Assembly (NCBI GenBank): GCA_913057235.1
Contig: CAJXNI010000019.1
Location: 1-45,953 of the forward strand
Source of the DNA: an uncultured Bacteroidota bacterium
GTDB lineage: Bacteria > Bacteroidota > Bacteroidia > Flavobacteriales > Schleiferiaceae
Reading direction: 5' to 3'
Length of the DNA stretch: 45,953 nucleotides
Shown: one piece after another, positions 25,144 to 32,697 of the stretch
Position numbering within the stretch: the stretch's first letter is position 1
Layout of the letters: each line of letters begins with the position of its first letter
Program-made: the position numbers and the translations under genes
The notes under the pieces: model-generated
Database searches by the model: none
What the model was told of the DNA's origin: nothing
The model's input: the letters and a program-made list of their open reading frames with translations, nothing else

Positions 25144-25177
25144 AAAAAAAGGCCAAACCCATTTAGGGAATGGCCTT
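25144..25177 (-). terminator. Intrinsic terminator of the sqr-tusE-dsrE operon
   Basis: On the minus strand AAAGGCCATTCCC...GGGTTTGGCCT forms a stem around 25150-25176 and is followed by seven T residues (25150-25144), 23 bp after the DsrE-like gene stop. Confidence 0.75.
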
Positions 25178-25199
25178 TAACAAATTGAATAATAAGCAC

Positions 25200-25721
25200 T
25201 CAAATAAACAGCAAGTGCGTATTCTCACCAGCGGCTCTTTCGTAAAAATCCCCTACCGTAAGCACCCCGTCCAGCTCGTCAATTAAGTCTTCTTCTTTAA
25301 TGTGAAACATGTCCATGGCCAGTTTACAGGCCCAAAGGCGCGCTCCGCTGGCACTCAGAATTTCAAGGAATTCACCCACCGGTGGAATGTCCAGTTTTTC
25401 CATTTCTTTTTTCATCATGCTGGTGGCAAAGGATTCCATACCGGGTAAACCGCCCAACATAGTAGGGATGTGCATAGCCGGGTTACCTACCGTGGCAATG
25501 CTTAAGTGTTCCAGCTTTTTTTTCTGGATAGCCTCTAATCCAAAAAACGTAAAAAATATTTCGGATTCAATGCCTTCCATGCGGGCGCCATTGGCTAAAA
25601 TCATACAGGCGTATACATTATCAATGGTAGCTTTCGAAAGTATTAGCATCATTTTCTTCACCTTACCCTCTTTGGTTTTGGCGGTGGGCAGGTCTTGTTT
25701 TAAAACTTCAGTGGGATTCAT
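25200..25721 (-). CDS. DsrE/DsrF/DrsH-like (DsrE2) sulfur-transfer protein
   Basis: A 173-residue protein of the DsrE2-like family (PF13686). These relay persulfide sulfur between sulfurtransferases, TusA or TusE/DsrC-type proteins and oxidation enzymes. Family features are visible: a Rossmann-like start KMMLILSKATIDNVYACMIL, the IFFTFFGLEAI strand-loop, a methionine-rich loop (MLGGLPGMESFATSMMKKEM) and the conserved cysteine C132 in RLWACKLAMDMF, the likely persulfide carrier. A polar extension of about 22 residues precedes the domain. It is the last gene of the operon, 18 bp behind the TusE-like gene, and ends in a clear terminator. Confidence 0.9.
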   Translation of the reverse strand: MNPTEVLKQDLPTAKTKEGKVKKMMLILSKATIDNVYACMILANGARMEGIESEIFFTFFGLEAIQKKKLEHLSIATVGNPAMHIPTMLGGLPGMESFATSMMKKEMEKLDIPPVGEFLEILSASGARLWACKLAMDMFHIKEEDLIDELDGVLTVGDFYERAAGENTHLLFI

Positions 25722-25739
25722 AGCGCTAAAATTTAAAGG

Positions 25740-26048
25740 TTAAATGCAACTTACGGGTTTGGGTATGCCGGCTATTCTACTCGCTTTTTTCAAAGGCCCA
25801 CCAGGGAATAAGGCGTAAAAGCCCTTAATATCAATTACCCCGCTTTTACCCACTTTACGGATGGTGAGGGCCACTTCATTTTTATGCTGATTTTGAAGGT
25901 ATTCCAAAACGGGCCAGTGAGCCTCTTCAAGTGTGATGCCCTCTTCCTGGGCTATCTCGGTAGCCACGTCTTTATCCCACTCGTTCAGGTTGGTGAGGTA
26001 GCCTTCTTCGTTTACGGTAATGTTTTTACCAGCTATTTGCTTTTCCAT
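25740..26048 (-). CDS. TusE/DsrC-family sulfur relay protein
   Basis: A 102-residue protein of the DsrC/TusE family (PF04358). The C-terminal arm ends AGIPKPVSCI, with the conserved penultimate cysteine C101. The second cysteine of true DsrC, eleven residues earlier, is a serine here (LKKASRIAGIPKP). This single-cysteine arrangement is of the TusE type and suggests persulfide relay rather than the trisulfide chemistry of dissimilatory sulfite reductase. It lies 11 bp after the SQR gene. The assignment is firm; the exact acceptor of its sulfur is unknown. Confidence 0.93.
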   Translation of the reverse strand: MEKQIAGKNITVNEEGYLTNLNEWDKDVATEIAQEEGITLEEAHWPVLEYLQNQHKNEVALTIRKVGKSGVIDIKGFYALFPGGPLKKASRIAGIPKPVSCI

Positions 26049-26059
26049 GATATTTAAAT

Positions 26060-27307
26060 TTAAGCGGTTACTTCTGCGTATTCTTTGCCGGCTGTGTTCA
26101 TTTTAGAACTTACAAAAGGAATGTGCTTTCCGGTGATGAGCATATTCCAATAAATCCATTTAAAGGCCAGCTTACCCAGGTGATTCATGCGGCTCTCTTC
26201 AAGTAGCCGTAGGGGCCCCAAGCCTGGAATGGGAAAGGTGCCGGGCACGGGCTCATGGGTGTAGTTGAAATCAATCAGTAAAGCTTTGCCGTGGCCCGTT
26301 TCCACAAAACAGTTGGCGTGGCCGTCAAATTCGGCTTTTAAGGGTTTGTTGTCCAGAAAGCGTTGTACGTTTTCCAGCAAAATTTCGCCTTCAAAATGGG
26401 CTACACTACCGGCTTTAGAGGCGGGCACATCCGTAGCGTCACCAATAACAAAAATGTTGGGCTTCACCTTGCTTTGCAGGGTGGCCTTATCGGTGGGTAC
26501 AAAGTTGAGCTCATCGCCAAAACCACTGCGTTCTACGTAACCGGCTCCCATGTTGGTAGGCACGGTTACCAGTACATCGTAGCTTACTTCACGGCCTTCA
26601 TAATCAATTATTTTTTGGGCTTCACCATTTACCTCCATAATGCTGAAATTGGGTACTACTTCAATTCCTTTTTCATCGAGGAGATGCTGCAACTTAGCGG
26701 TGGCCACGGGCTTGGTAAAGGCACCGTCCATGGGGGTTACGTAGGTAATCTCTATGTTTTCACGAAGGCCCTTTTCTCTAAAATAGGCATCGGCCAAAAA
26801 GGCAAATTCCAACGGAGCCACCGGGCATTTTATGGGCATTTCAGCAATGTGTACTACCAGGTGGCCTTCTTTAAAATCTTTAATTTTTTCATGCAAAGCC
26901 AAAGCACCTTCCAGCGTGTAGAAGTCAAAAATATTTTTGCGCCAATAAGGGCCGTCCATGCCCTCAATTTCCTGCGGAGCAATATCGGTACCGGTGGCAA
27001 TTATGAGTAAATCATAGGGTAAAACTTCACCGTTGGCCAACACTACCTGGTCCTCATCGGGTTTAACCCGATCTATACTTTCTTGAACATACTGCGCCTT
27101 GCCAGGGATGAATTTTTCAATGGGCTTAAGCACATCTTCTTTGCTGTAAATGCCAAAAGGAATAAACAGGTAGCCCGGCTGATAGTGGTGCTCTTTACGC
27201 TGATCTACAATGGTGACCGCGTACTCATTTTGGGGTAGACTTTTGGTAAGGTGGTTGGCCATTAAAGTACCTGCGGTACCGGCTCCTAAAATCACTACTT
27301 GTCTCAT
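26060..27307 (-). CDS. Sulfide:quinone oxidoreductase (FAD-dependent)
   Basis: A 415-residue flavoprotein that should oxidise sulfide to polysulfide or persulfide and pass electrons to quinone at the membrane. It has the dinucleotide motif LGAGTAGT (7-14), the second ATG motif IATGTD (103-108), and IFVIGDATDVPASKAG (285-300). The two redox cysteines of SQR are at C161 (IKCPVAPLEF) and C333 (HANCFVETG). The C-terminal amphipathic part (HLGKLAFKWIYWNMLITGKH) suits membrane attachment. It is the first gene of the sulfur operon. A third SQR-type cysteine is not evident, so the subtype is uncertain; a related NADH dehydrogenase-like activity is less likely because of the cysteine pair. Confidence 0.9.
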   Translation of the reverse strand: MRQVVILGAGTAGTLMANHLTKSLPQNEYAVTIVDQRKEHHYQPGYLFIPFGIYSKEDVLKPIEKFIPGKAQYVQESIDRVKPDEDQVVLANGEVLPYDLLIIATGTDIAPQEIEGMDGPYWRKNIFDFYTLEGALALHEKIKDFKEGHLVVHIAEMPIKCPVAPLEFAFLADAYFREKGLRENIEITYVTPMDGAFTKPVATAKLQHLLDEKGIEVVPNFSIMEVNGEAQKIIDYEGREVSYDVLVTVPTNMGAGYVERSGFGDELNFVPTDKATLQSKVKPNIFVIGDATDVPASKAGSVAHFEGEILLENVQRFLDNKPLKAEFDGHANCFVETGHGKALLIDFNYTHEPVPGTFPIPGLGPLRLLEESRMNHLGKLAFKWIYWNMLITGKHIPFVSSKMNTAGKEYAEVTA

Positions 27308-27330
27308 GGCCCTGTGTTTTAAATTCGAGT

Positions 27331-27400
27331 TAAAACTACAAGGAGTCTGTTCCTTAGACTATGAGAAAAATCAGCTTTTGGTCTTGTGTGACTTAGGTCA
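27331..27400 (-). promoter_or_regulatory. Candidate promoter and FNR-like operator of the sulfur operon
   Basis: The perfect palindrome TGACttagGTCA (27389-27400, core TGAC-N4-GTCA as in the Crp/Fnr family) lies 82 bp upstream of the SQR start and overlaps the end of the threonine aldolase gene. A second inverted repeat AAGGAgtctgtTCCTT is at 27340-27355. TAGTTTTA (27338-27331) is a 7 of 8 match to the -7 box. If that box is used, the palindrome is centred near -70, an activator position. Confidence 0.5.
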
Positions 27401-28421
27401 TGTTCTGCAAAACCTGGCACACGGCCGCAATTTGTTCTGAACTTACGTCTAAGTGCGGCACAAAGCGCAATTTGCCTTGGCCCATTGCGGTGTGTAAAAT
27501 ATGGTGTTTGGCCAACATTTTGCTAAACGCTTCCGCGGATTTCCCTTCTTTGAGGTAAAAAATAACAATGTTGGTTTCAACCGGCTCTACCCGGTCTACC
27601 CAGGCGCAGTGTTCCAGCGCTTCTTTAAGGCTTTGTGCCTTTTGGTGGTCTTCGGCCAGGCGTTCAATGTGATGGTCAAGCGCATAAATGCCAGCCGCAG
27701 CTAGGTATCCCGCTTGCCGCATGCCACCGCCCATACGCTTGCGTATTCTCCTTGCTTTGGTGATAAATTCTTGCGAACCTAAAAGGAGCGAGCCCACCGG
27801 GCAGCCTAAACCTTTGCTCAGGCAAATGGAAATGGAGTGGAAGATGGCGCCATAGTCTTGAGGCTCTTGATTTTTAGCCACCAAGGCATTCCAGAGGCGG
27901 GCACCGTCAAGGTGAAAACTCAGACCGTGGTGGTCACAGACCTCCCGGATGGCTCTTAAGTCTTCCAATTCGTAGCAAGCGCCACCGCCCTTGTTGGTAG
28001 TGTTTTCAGCTACCACTAAACGGCTGGGAGCCGCATGAATATCGTTTGGGTTTTGCACCAAAGCTTCCACCTCAGGAGCCGTCATGAGTCCTTTGGGCCC
28101 ATGGGTGAGCCGTACCTGGCAGCCGCTGTTAAAAGCCACTCCGCCTCCTTCATAATTGTAGATGTGAGAGAGAGCGTGGCAGATAACTTCTTCACCCGGC
28201 ACGGTATGCACTTTAATGGCAATTTGGTTGGTCATGGTGCCGCTGGGGCAAAACAAGGCGGCCTCCATGCCAAACATCTGAGCGGCCTTTTTTTCCAATT
28301 CATTTAAGCTGGGGTCTTCCTTAAAAACATCATCACCCACGGGGGCTTTCCACATAGCCTCTTGCATGGCTTGAGTGGGGCGGGTAACGGTATCGGAACG
28401 TAAATCTATGGTAGCGGTCAT
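27393..28421 (-). CDS. ltaE: Low-specificity L-threonine aldolase
   Basis: A 342-residue PLP enzyme (beta-eliminating lyase family, PF01212) that cleaves threonine and allo-threonine to glycine and acetaldehyde. The opening IDLRSDTVTRPTQAM and VGDDVFKEDPSLNELE are typical. FHLDGARLWNA carries the Asp and Arg that hold PLP. The Schiff-base lysine is in ICLSKGLGCPVGS (about residue 203), and KRMGGGMRQAG is conserved. The ATG at 28421 is preferred to the TTG at 28433, which overlaps the previous gene; with ATG it starts 4 bp after that gene's stop, so coupling is likely. Confidence 0.95.
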   Translation of the reverse strand: MTATIDLRSDTVTRPTQAMQEAMWKAPVGDDVFKEDPSLNELEKKAAQMFGMEAALFCPSGTMTNQIAIKVHTVPGEEVICHALSHIYNYEGGGVAFNSGCQVRLTHGPKGLMTAPEVEALVQNPNDIHAAPSRLVVAENTTNKGGGACYELEDLRAIREVCDHHGLSFHLDGARLWNALVAKNQEPQDYGAIFHSISICLSKGLGCPVGSLLLGSQEFITKARRIRKRMGGGMRQAGYLAAAGIYALDHHIERLAEDHQKAQSLKEALEHCAWVDRVEPVETNIVIFYLKEGKSAEAFSKMLAKHHILHTAMGQGKLRFVPHLDVSSEQIAAVCQVLQNMT

Positions 28422-28425
28422 GCGT

Positions 28426-29172
28426 TTATACAACTTTGTTTTTATCTAAATAAGATTTTACCAGGCTAAAGAGCACCTGAAAGCCCGCCAGAAAAAAACT
28501 TAGCCGGGCAATAAATTGATCGGCATTATTTAAATCTTGTGGGGTGCTTGGTTCTTGTGGGGTGGGGCCCAAAAAAATGGGCAGTACCACAAAGAGCCCC
28601 AGCGCCAGTCCACCCTGAATCAGCAATTGCCGCCATTCTTTCTTGCTTAAAAAATCGCTGACCAAAAAATAAAAAACCAGGGTACATACTAAGGCCCAAA
28701 GGCTCATGCCCAAATAGCCTATTTGGGGCAGCCAATGGCCAACTAAGGTGTTTTCTGTAAAGGCCTGCCCCAAGGGAAGCGGTTCAGCGCCCAGTGAGTA
28801 GTAGTAATGAAGAGCTTCGGCACTGAGCCAAAAAAAAGGAAGGCTAATGTAGCCGCGCTGTTTACCCAAGGTGTCTTTGGTAAACTTAAAAAGCATTAAG
28901 GCCAGGGTTAAACCCGCACTGTAACTGAGCCAGGAAATTAATTCCAGTTGTTGGTTTTGGTAAAAAATAAGGCCGGTGCTCACCAGCGCGAACAAGCCGC
29001 TTAAGAGCAACCACTGGGCGTTTTCAATATTTTTACTGGGGTGGCTTAGCTGCTTTTCCGCTAAAAGCAGGGGAACAAAGGCTATTAAAATAAGCCAGGA
29101 AAGATTGGGGTTAAACCAGGCCAGGCCTAGCAGAAAGGCGCCTATGAGGCTTAATCCTATGTTTTTGGGCAT
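28426..29172 (-). CDS. Lnt-like integral membrane protein lacking the nitrilase domain
   Basis: A 248-residue protein with about seven hydrophobic segments. The start (GAFLLGLAWFNPNLSWLILI, AFVPLLLAEKQL) and the central part (LPFFWLSAEALHYYYSLG, PLPLGQAFTENTLVGHWLPQ, IGYLGMSLWALVC) resemble the membrane domain of Bacteroidota apolipoprotein N-acyltransferase (Lnt). True Lnt proteins continue with a CN-hydrolase domain to more than 500 residues. Here the protein ends after a hydrophobic C-terminus (FLAGFQVLFSLVKSYL). Without the Glu-Lys-Cys site it cannot acylate alone. It overlaps the PorV-like gene stop by one base (TAATG). The Lnt link is my inference from motifs. Confidence 0.7.
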   Translation of the reverse strand: MPKNIGLSLIGAFLLGLAWFNPNLSWLILIAFVPLLLAEKQLSHPSKNIENAQWLLLSGLFALVSTGLIFYQNQQLELISWLSYSAGLTLALMLFKFTKDTLGKQRGYISLPFFWLSAEALHYYYSLGAEPLPLGQAFTENTLVGHWLPQIGYLGMSLWALVCTLVFYFLVSDFLSKKEWRQLLIQGGLALGLFVVLPIFLGPTPQEPSTPQDLNNADQFIARLSFFLAGFQVLFSLVKSYLDKNKVV

Positions 29173-30242
29173 TACGACTTTTTAAAGTCGCTAAAGTTAA
29201 AGTTAACTGAGAAGATATTCGAATAAAGTGCGCCCGATGCGCTGCCAATATCCGTCAAGGCATAATCAATGGAAATACCACGGTACTTGAAGCCAATGCC
29301 TAAGTTGGGCTGCACGGTAAATTCGCGGTTGCCGTTAAAATCTTGCAGGCGTTTTACATTGCCTGCGCCTGCTCTTAAAAAGACAAAATTCCGGTAGCCC
29401 AATTCCAAACCCAGGCCGGGGTTTATGTTTCCAAAATCGGCAGACACCAAGGTGTTTTCACGGCCACCAAAAGTGAAATCGGCATTAAGCTCACTGTGCA
29501 AACTGTAGTTTTCACTCAATTTAAAGGAGCGCCCCGCTCCCAATAGTAAGCGCGGAATGGTAAGCTCCAGGTTTTCAGTGGGTAATTCATTGCCTGTTTC
29601 GGCAAACACGTCTTTGAGTTTACTATCGTTTATGCTCCAGGCATTAAAGGTAGAAGTGGCATCGCGCAGGGTAGCGCCAAAGAGCCACTTATTTTTTTGG
29701 TATTGCAGACCCAGGTCAAATCCAAAACCTATGGCATTGGCAAAATCGCCAATTTGGCGGTAAATAATTTTCACACTTCCGCCATAGCGTAAATTAGGGT
29801 TGTTTTTAGCCTGCCGGGCGTAGGAGGCAATTAGGGCGTAATCGGCTGCTGAGAAGCGGTTAATGCGATCGTAGTCTACGTTGCCGTCTTCATCTAAAAG
29901 TTGGGTAGTGTCTAAAATATCATCTACGCCAAAGCGGATGAGCGCTACCCCGGCTGTGCTGGTGGCATCAATGGGGGCGGCAAACGCGGCATAGTCATAC
30001 TGAGCAATGCTGGCAAAATATTCGGCATGCATGGCCGAGGCTTGCCAACTATCACGCACCCCCATTAAGCCGGCCGGGTTCCAATAGGTGGCATTTACAT
30101 CATTACTGGAGGCAATTACCGAATTGGAAAGCGCCATGGAGCGGGCGTCTACGCCTATTTCTAAAAAGGCATTGGAGTACTTTCGGCCTTGAGCCCACCC
30201 TAAAAATGGGCAGAGCAGCAGTATTGCGCAGAGTTTTCTCAA
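29172..30242 (-). CDS. PorV/PorQ family outer-membrane protein
   Basis: A 356-residue FadL-like barrel of the PorV/PorQ family (UPF0164 type). PorV shuttles T9SS cargo to the attachment complex. The mature start RKYSNAFLEIGVDARSMALS and DVNATYWNPAGLMGV are signature segments. Repeated beta strands end in SNIFSVNFNFSDFKKS. No ATG lies near the signal peptide; TTG 30242 gives RKLCAILLLCPFLGWAQG as an export signal and is preferred to the long upstream extension, which would overlap pssA. Given the many T9SS cargo proteins nearby, it may take part in that pathway, but it could also be one of several paralogues of other function. Confidence 0.85.
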   Translation of the reverse strand: MRKLCAILLLCPFLGWAQGRKYSNAFLEIGVDARSMALSNSVIASSNDVNATYWNPAGLMGVRDSWQASAMHAEYFASIAQYDYAAFAAPIDATSTAGVALIRFGVDDILDTTQLLDEDGNVDYDRINRFSAADYALIASYARQAKNNPNLRYGGSVKIIYRQIGDFANAIGFGFDLGLQYQKNKWLFGATLRDATSTFNAWSINDSKLKDVFAETGNELPTENLELTIPRLLLGAGRSFKLSENYSLHSELNADFTFGGRENTLVSADFGNINPGLGLELGYRNFVFLRAGAGNVKRLQDFNGNREFTVQPNLGIGFKYRGISIDYALTDIGSASGALYSNIFSVNFNFSDFKKS

Positions 30243-30335
30243 TCTTTTACTTTTGGTGAAACAAATAAAATCAAAATTTGCCCAACTAAAACAGGGCTTT
30301 TGCGCTAATATTGTACAAACGGCAAGCATAAATTC

Positions 30336-31037
30336 TTGAAAACACAAATCCCCAATATTCTTACGCTGGCCAATTTGGCCGCAGGCCTCATGGCCTTGCT
30401 CTCGGTAATGCAAAATGATTTAAAAACCGCAGCTTATTTATTTGCCGCATCTCTGGTTTTTGATTTTGCCGATGGGCTGGTGGCCCGCGCCTTAAAAGTG
30501 CACTCTGAGCTGGGAAAACAGCTAGACTCATTGGCCGATGTGGTAAGCTTTGGCGTGGTGCCGGGTTTTGTGCTGTACCAAATGTTTGTAATGGCGCAAA
30601 AAGGCAGTGAGCCCGTGCCTGATTTTTTACCCTTTATCGCTTTTTTAGTGCCCCTGTTTTCGGCTTTGCGCCTGGGTAAATTTAACATTGACACGCGCCA
30701 GGCCGAGTATTTTATTGGTTTACCCACCCCTGCCAACGCCCTTTTAATTTACAGTTTGGCGCTGTGGGCTGCTTTTACGCAAAACCCCACTACCGAAGCC
30801 ATTTTGTTGCACCCCTTCTTTTTAAGTTTCTTAAGCGTAGTGAGTGCCTTGTTGTTAGTGGCTGAGCTTCCGCTGATGAGCCTAAAGCTGAAAGATTTCA
30901 CCTGGCGGGCCAACCGCGGGCGCATTATTTTGGCCCTGGCCGCAGTGCTACTCATTGCCGTTTTAAGGCTGCGGGCTCTGGCCTTTATTGTACCTTTGTA
31001 CCTCCTTTTATCGGTCTTATTTAAACCCAACAAGTAA
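30336..31037 (+). CDS. pssA: CDP-diacylglycerol-serine O-phosphatidyltransferase
   Basis: A 233-residue inner-membrane enzyme that makes phosphatidylserine, the precursor of phosphatidylethanolamine. The CDP-alcohol phosphatidyltransferase motif DG-x2-AR-x8-G-x3-D-x3-D is complete (DGLVARALKVHSELGKQLDS then LAD, about residues 48-69). The rest is a series of hydrophobic helices. The start is TTG 30336 (KTQIPNILTLANLAAG), which matches the usual beginning of the family; there is no earlier in-frame ATG. It is divergent from the PorV-like gene and 28 bp ahead of purS. Confidence 0.95.
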   Translation: MKTQIPNILTLANLAAGLMALLSVMQNDLKTAAYLFAASLVFDFADGLVARALKVHSELGKQLDSLADVVSFGVVPGFVLYQMFVMAQKGSEPVPDFLPFIAFLVPLFSALRLGKFNIDTRQAEYFIGLPTPANALLIYSLALWAAFTQNPTTEAILLHPFFLSFLSVVSALLLVAELPLMSLKLKDFTWRANRGRIILALAAVLLIAVLRLRALAFIVPLYLLLSVLFKPNK

Positions 31038-31065
31038 GTTTGCGCTTTAGCGCGATACCAAAAGA

Positions 31066-31335
31066 ATGAGTATGAAATTTAAAGCAGAGATTAACGTAAT
31101 GCCTCATAAAGCCTTGCTAGACCCGCAGGGAAAAGCCATCAGCAAGAGCATGACCAACATTGGTTTACCGGAAATTACCGGGGTACGCATGGGCAAGCAC
31201 ATTCACTTAGAAGTGGAGGCTGAGAGCGAAGAAGCGGCCAAAGCCAAGGTGGAAGAAGCTTGTCAGAAACTGCTCACCAACCAAATTACGGAATACTACG
31301 AGTTCACCTTGGCGCAAGCCGAGCTGGAAGCGTAG
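31066..31335 (+). CDS. purS: Phosphoribosylformylglycinamidine synthase subunit PurS
   Basis: An 89-residue protein of the PurS family (PF02700). PurS bridges PurL and PurQ in the multi-subunit FGAM synthase of purine biosynthesis. The KFKAEINVMPHKALLDPQGK start and IHLEVEAESEEAAKAKVEEA helix fit well. The start could be ATG 31066 or ATG 31072. purL and purQ are not in the window, so the gene is an orphan here. A strong terminator follows. Confidence 0.9.
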   Translation: MSMKFKAEINVMPHKALLDPQGKAISKSMTNIGLPEITGVRMGKHIHLEVEAESEEAAKAKVEEACQKLLTNQITEYYEFTLAQAELEA

Positions 31336-31360
31336 CAAAATTCAAGGGCATTTTAAAAGG

Positions 31361-31397
31361 AAAGCCTGCTGGGTTGCACACAACTCAGCAGGCTTTA
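31361..31397. terminator. Bidirectional terminator between purS and the 31403 gene
   Basis: AAAGCCTGCTGGGTTG pairs with CAACTCAGCAGGCTTT around a CACA loop; the A and T flanks suit both strands. It separates the convergent purS and lipoprotein genes. Confidence 0.9.
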
Positions 31398-31402
31398 TTC
31401 AT

Positions 31403-31789
31403 TTAAGGGTACACAAAAAGTGGGCGAGATAGGGAATTTTCAGTGCCCCAATGGTCGCTGGCCTCAATAAAAATCTCCAAATGATAGCTATCGGGCGGCA
31501 CAATGCAAAAGGTATCAATTACCAACTCCTGGTTGTGGTAATGCGCGCTAAAGTGGATCTCTTTCCGCAACTTAGAAAGGTTGTTTACGCCCAGGTACAC
31601 ATCGTGTAGCTGGTCGTTTTCTTCAATTCTAAATTCAATTTGCACGGAATCTCCGGGATGCCAATCGGTTTGCTGCGGTTGTAGCAGCGTTATTTTGGGG
31701 CCCTCCTGATCAAGGCGCGCGGGTTCTTCATTTGAGCTGCAGGCCCAGATGCTTAAAACCAGCCCCAGACCAAAGATTATTTTTTTCAT
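31403..31789 (-). CDS. Putative lipoprotein with a DUF4625-like Ig domain
   Basis: A 128-residue predicted lipoprotein. MKKIIFGLGLVLSIWAC ends in a lipobox-like sequence with Cys17 followed by SSNEEP. The rest is one beta-sandwich: GPKITLLQPQQTDWHPGDSV, IEFRIEENDQLHDVYLGV, PPDSYHLEIFIEASDHWGTE. This pattern resembles DUF4625 lipoproteins, but the match is by eye only. The start is exactly adjacent to the stop of the CDVCGC barrel gene (31790), so the two are co-transcribed. Confidence 0.72.
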   Translation of the reverse strand: MKKIIFGLGLVLSIWACSSNEEPARLDQEGPKITLLQPQQTDWHPGDSVQIEFRIEENDQLHDVYLGVNNLSKLRKEIHFSAHYHNQELVIDTFCIVPPDSYHLEIFIEASDHWGTENSLSRPLFVYP

Positions 31790-32656
31790 TTAAAAGAGGT
31801 AATTAAGATTTATTTGCACCTGCGTTTGAGGCGTATAATTGCTGTTAAGACTTTGCCATACTGTGGTATTGGCTTCGGCTCCCAGCCAAAAATGTTGCCA
31901 GAAAAAGTTAAAACCAAGCCCCGTAGTGGCTACTTGCCCACCCGTGCCGTACTGGTAAAAATTACGGCTGTTCACATCGCGGGCGTAGTTTTCAAAGCCG
32001 CTGCCGGCAAAAATCAGCAACTTAAATTGCTCTGTTTCAAAAGCACGGCCCAAACGCAAATTGGCCATAAACTGATTGCCAAATTTGTAGTCATACCGGT
32101 TAGTGGTATTCCAAAGGTACTGGCCTTGCAAAACCAGAAAGTTTTCCAGGTAATTCAAGCGATATTGCCCTTGCACTGTAAAATCAAAACTGCCGGTGCC
32201 GGTTTGAAAGTTAGGCGCCAAAAGGGAGTTTTCACGATTTTCAAACGTGCCGGTAGGTAAATTTAACCCCGCAGCCGCACTGGCCGTATGCGCCCAATTG
32301 CCTTGCCTGGTTTGTAGAAATTGATAATTGGCCAAAAGGGTGGCATCGCCTAAACCGTTTAAACTTCCGGTTTGTCCGGGAGCCAACTGACGCGTGGCCT
32401 GCAAATAGGGAACAGCGCCCATCAGGCTAAAGCGGCTAGACAGGGCGTAAATACCCCAAACTTCCGTTTGATGAAAATGGTCGGTGTATTCAGGACCTTT
32501 AAAACTTCTAAGACTGTACCGCAGCCCTACGGTACTTTGTCCGTTTACGGCCCAGTTGCCCAGGCCAAAACCCATGCTGGTGCAGCCGCACACATCGCAA
32601 GACCAAGCTGTTGCGCTGTACACAAGCAGCGCAAGGGCTATGCTGTATTTTTTCAT
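31790..32656 (-). CDS. Outer-membrane barrel with N-terminal CxxCxC motif
   Basis: A 288-residue exported barrel. Signal peptide MKKYSIALALLVYSATAWS is followed directly by CDVCGCTSMGFGLG with Cys20, Cys23 and Cys25, a possible metal- or redox-active patch at the mature N-terminus. The remainder consists of transmembrane strands (VGLRYSLRSFKG, FSLMGAVPYLQATRQL, AASAAAGLNLPTGTFEN, WLGAEANTTVWQSLN) ending TQVQINLNYLF. Similar 'CDVCGC' proteins are annotated as transporters in Bacteroidota. It sits between a CENK-motif membrane protein and a small lipoprotein, which suggests a joint role in metal handling at the envelope. That role is inferred. Confidence 0.8.
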   Translation of the reverse strand: MKKYSIALALLVYSATAWSCDVCGCTSMGFGLGNWAVNGQSTVGLRYSLRSFKGPEYTDHFHQTEVWGIYALSSRFSLMGAVPYLQATRQLAPGQTGSLNGLGDATLLANYQFLQTRQGNWAHTASAAAGLNLPTGTFENRENSLLAPNFQTGTGSFDFTVQGQYRLNYLENFLVLQGQYLWNTTNRYDYKFGNQFMANLRLGRAFETEQFKLLIFAGSGFENYARDVNSRNFYQYGTGGQVATTGLGFNFFWQHFWLGAEANTTVWQSLNSNYTPQTQVQINLNYLF

Positions 32657-32697
32657 GATTAAATTTATTTGACTACTAATTCTTTTAGGAAGAAGGC

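Noticed and set aside
26363-27010. Open frame of 215 codons on the plus strand
   Set aside because: It mirrors the SQR gene, which has full cofactor motifs; the antisense product shows no domain.
30243-30413. N-terminal extension of the PorV-like protein up to 30413
   Set aside because: It would bury the signal peptide and overlap the pssA start; TTG 30242 directly precedes a normal export signal.
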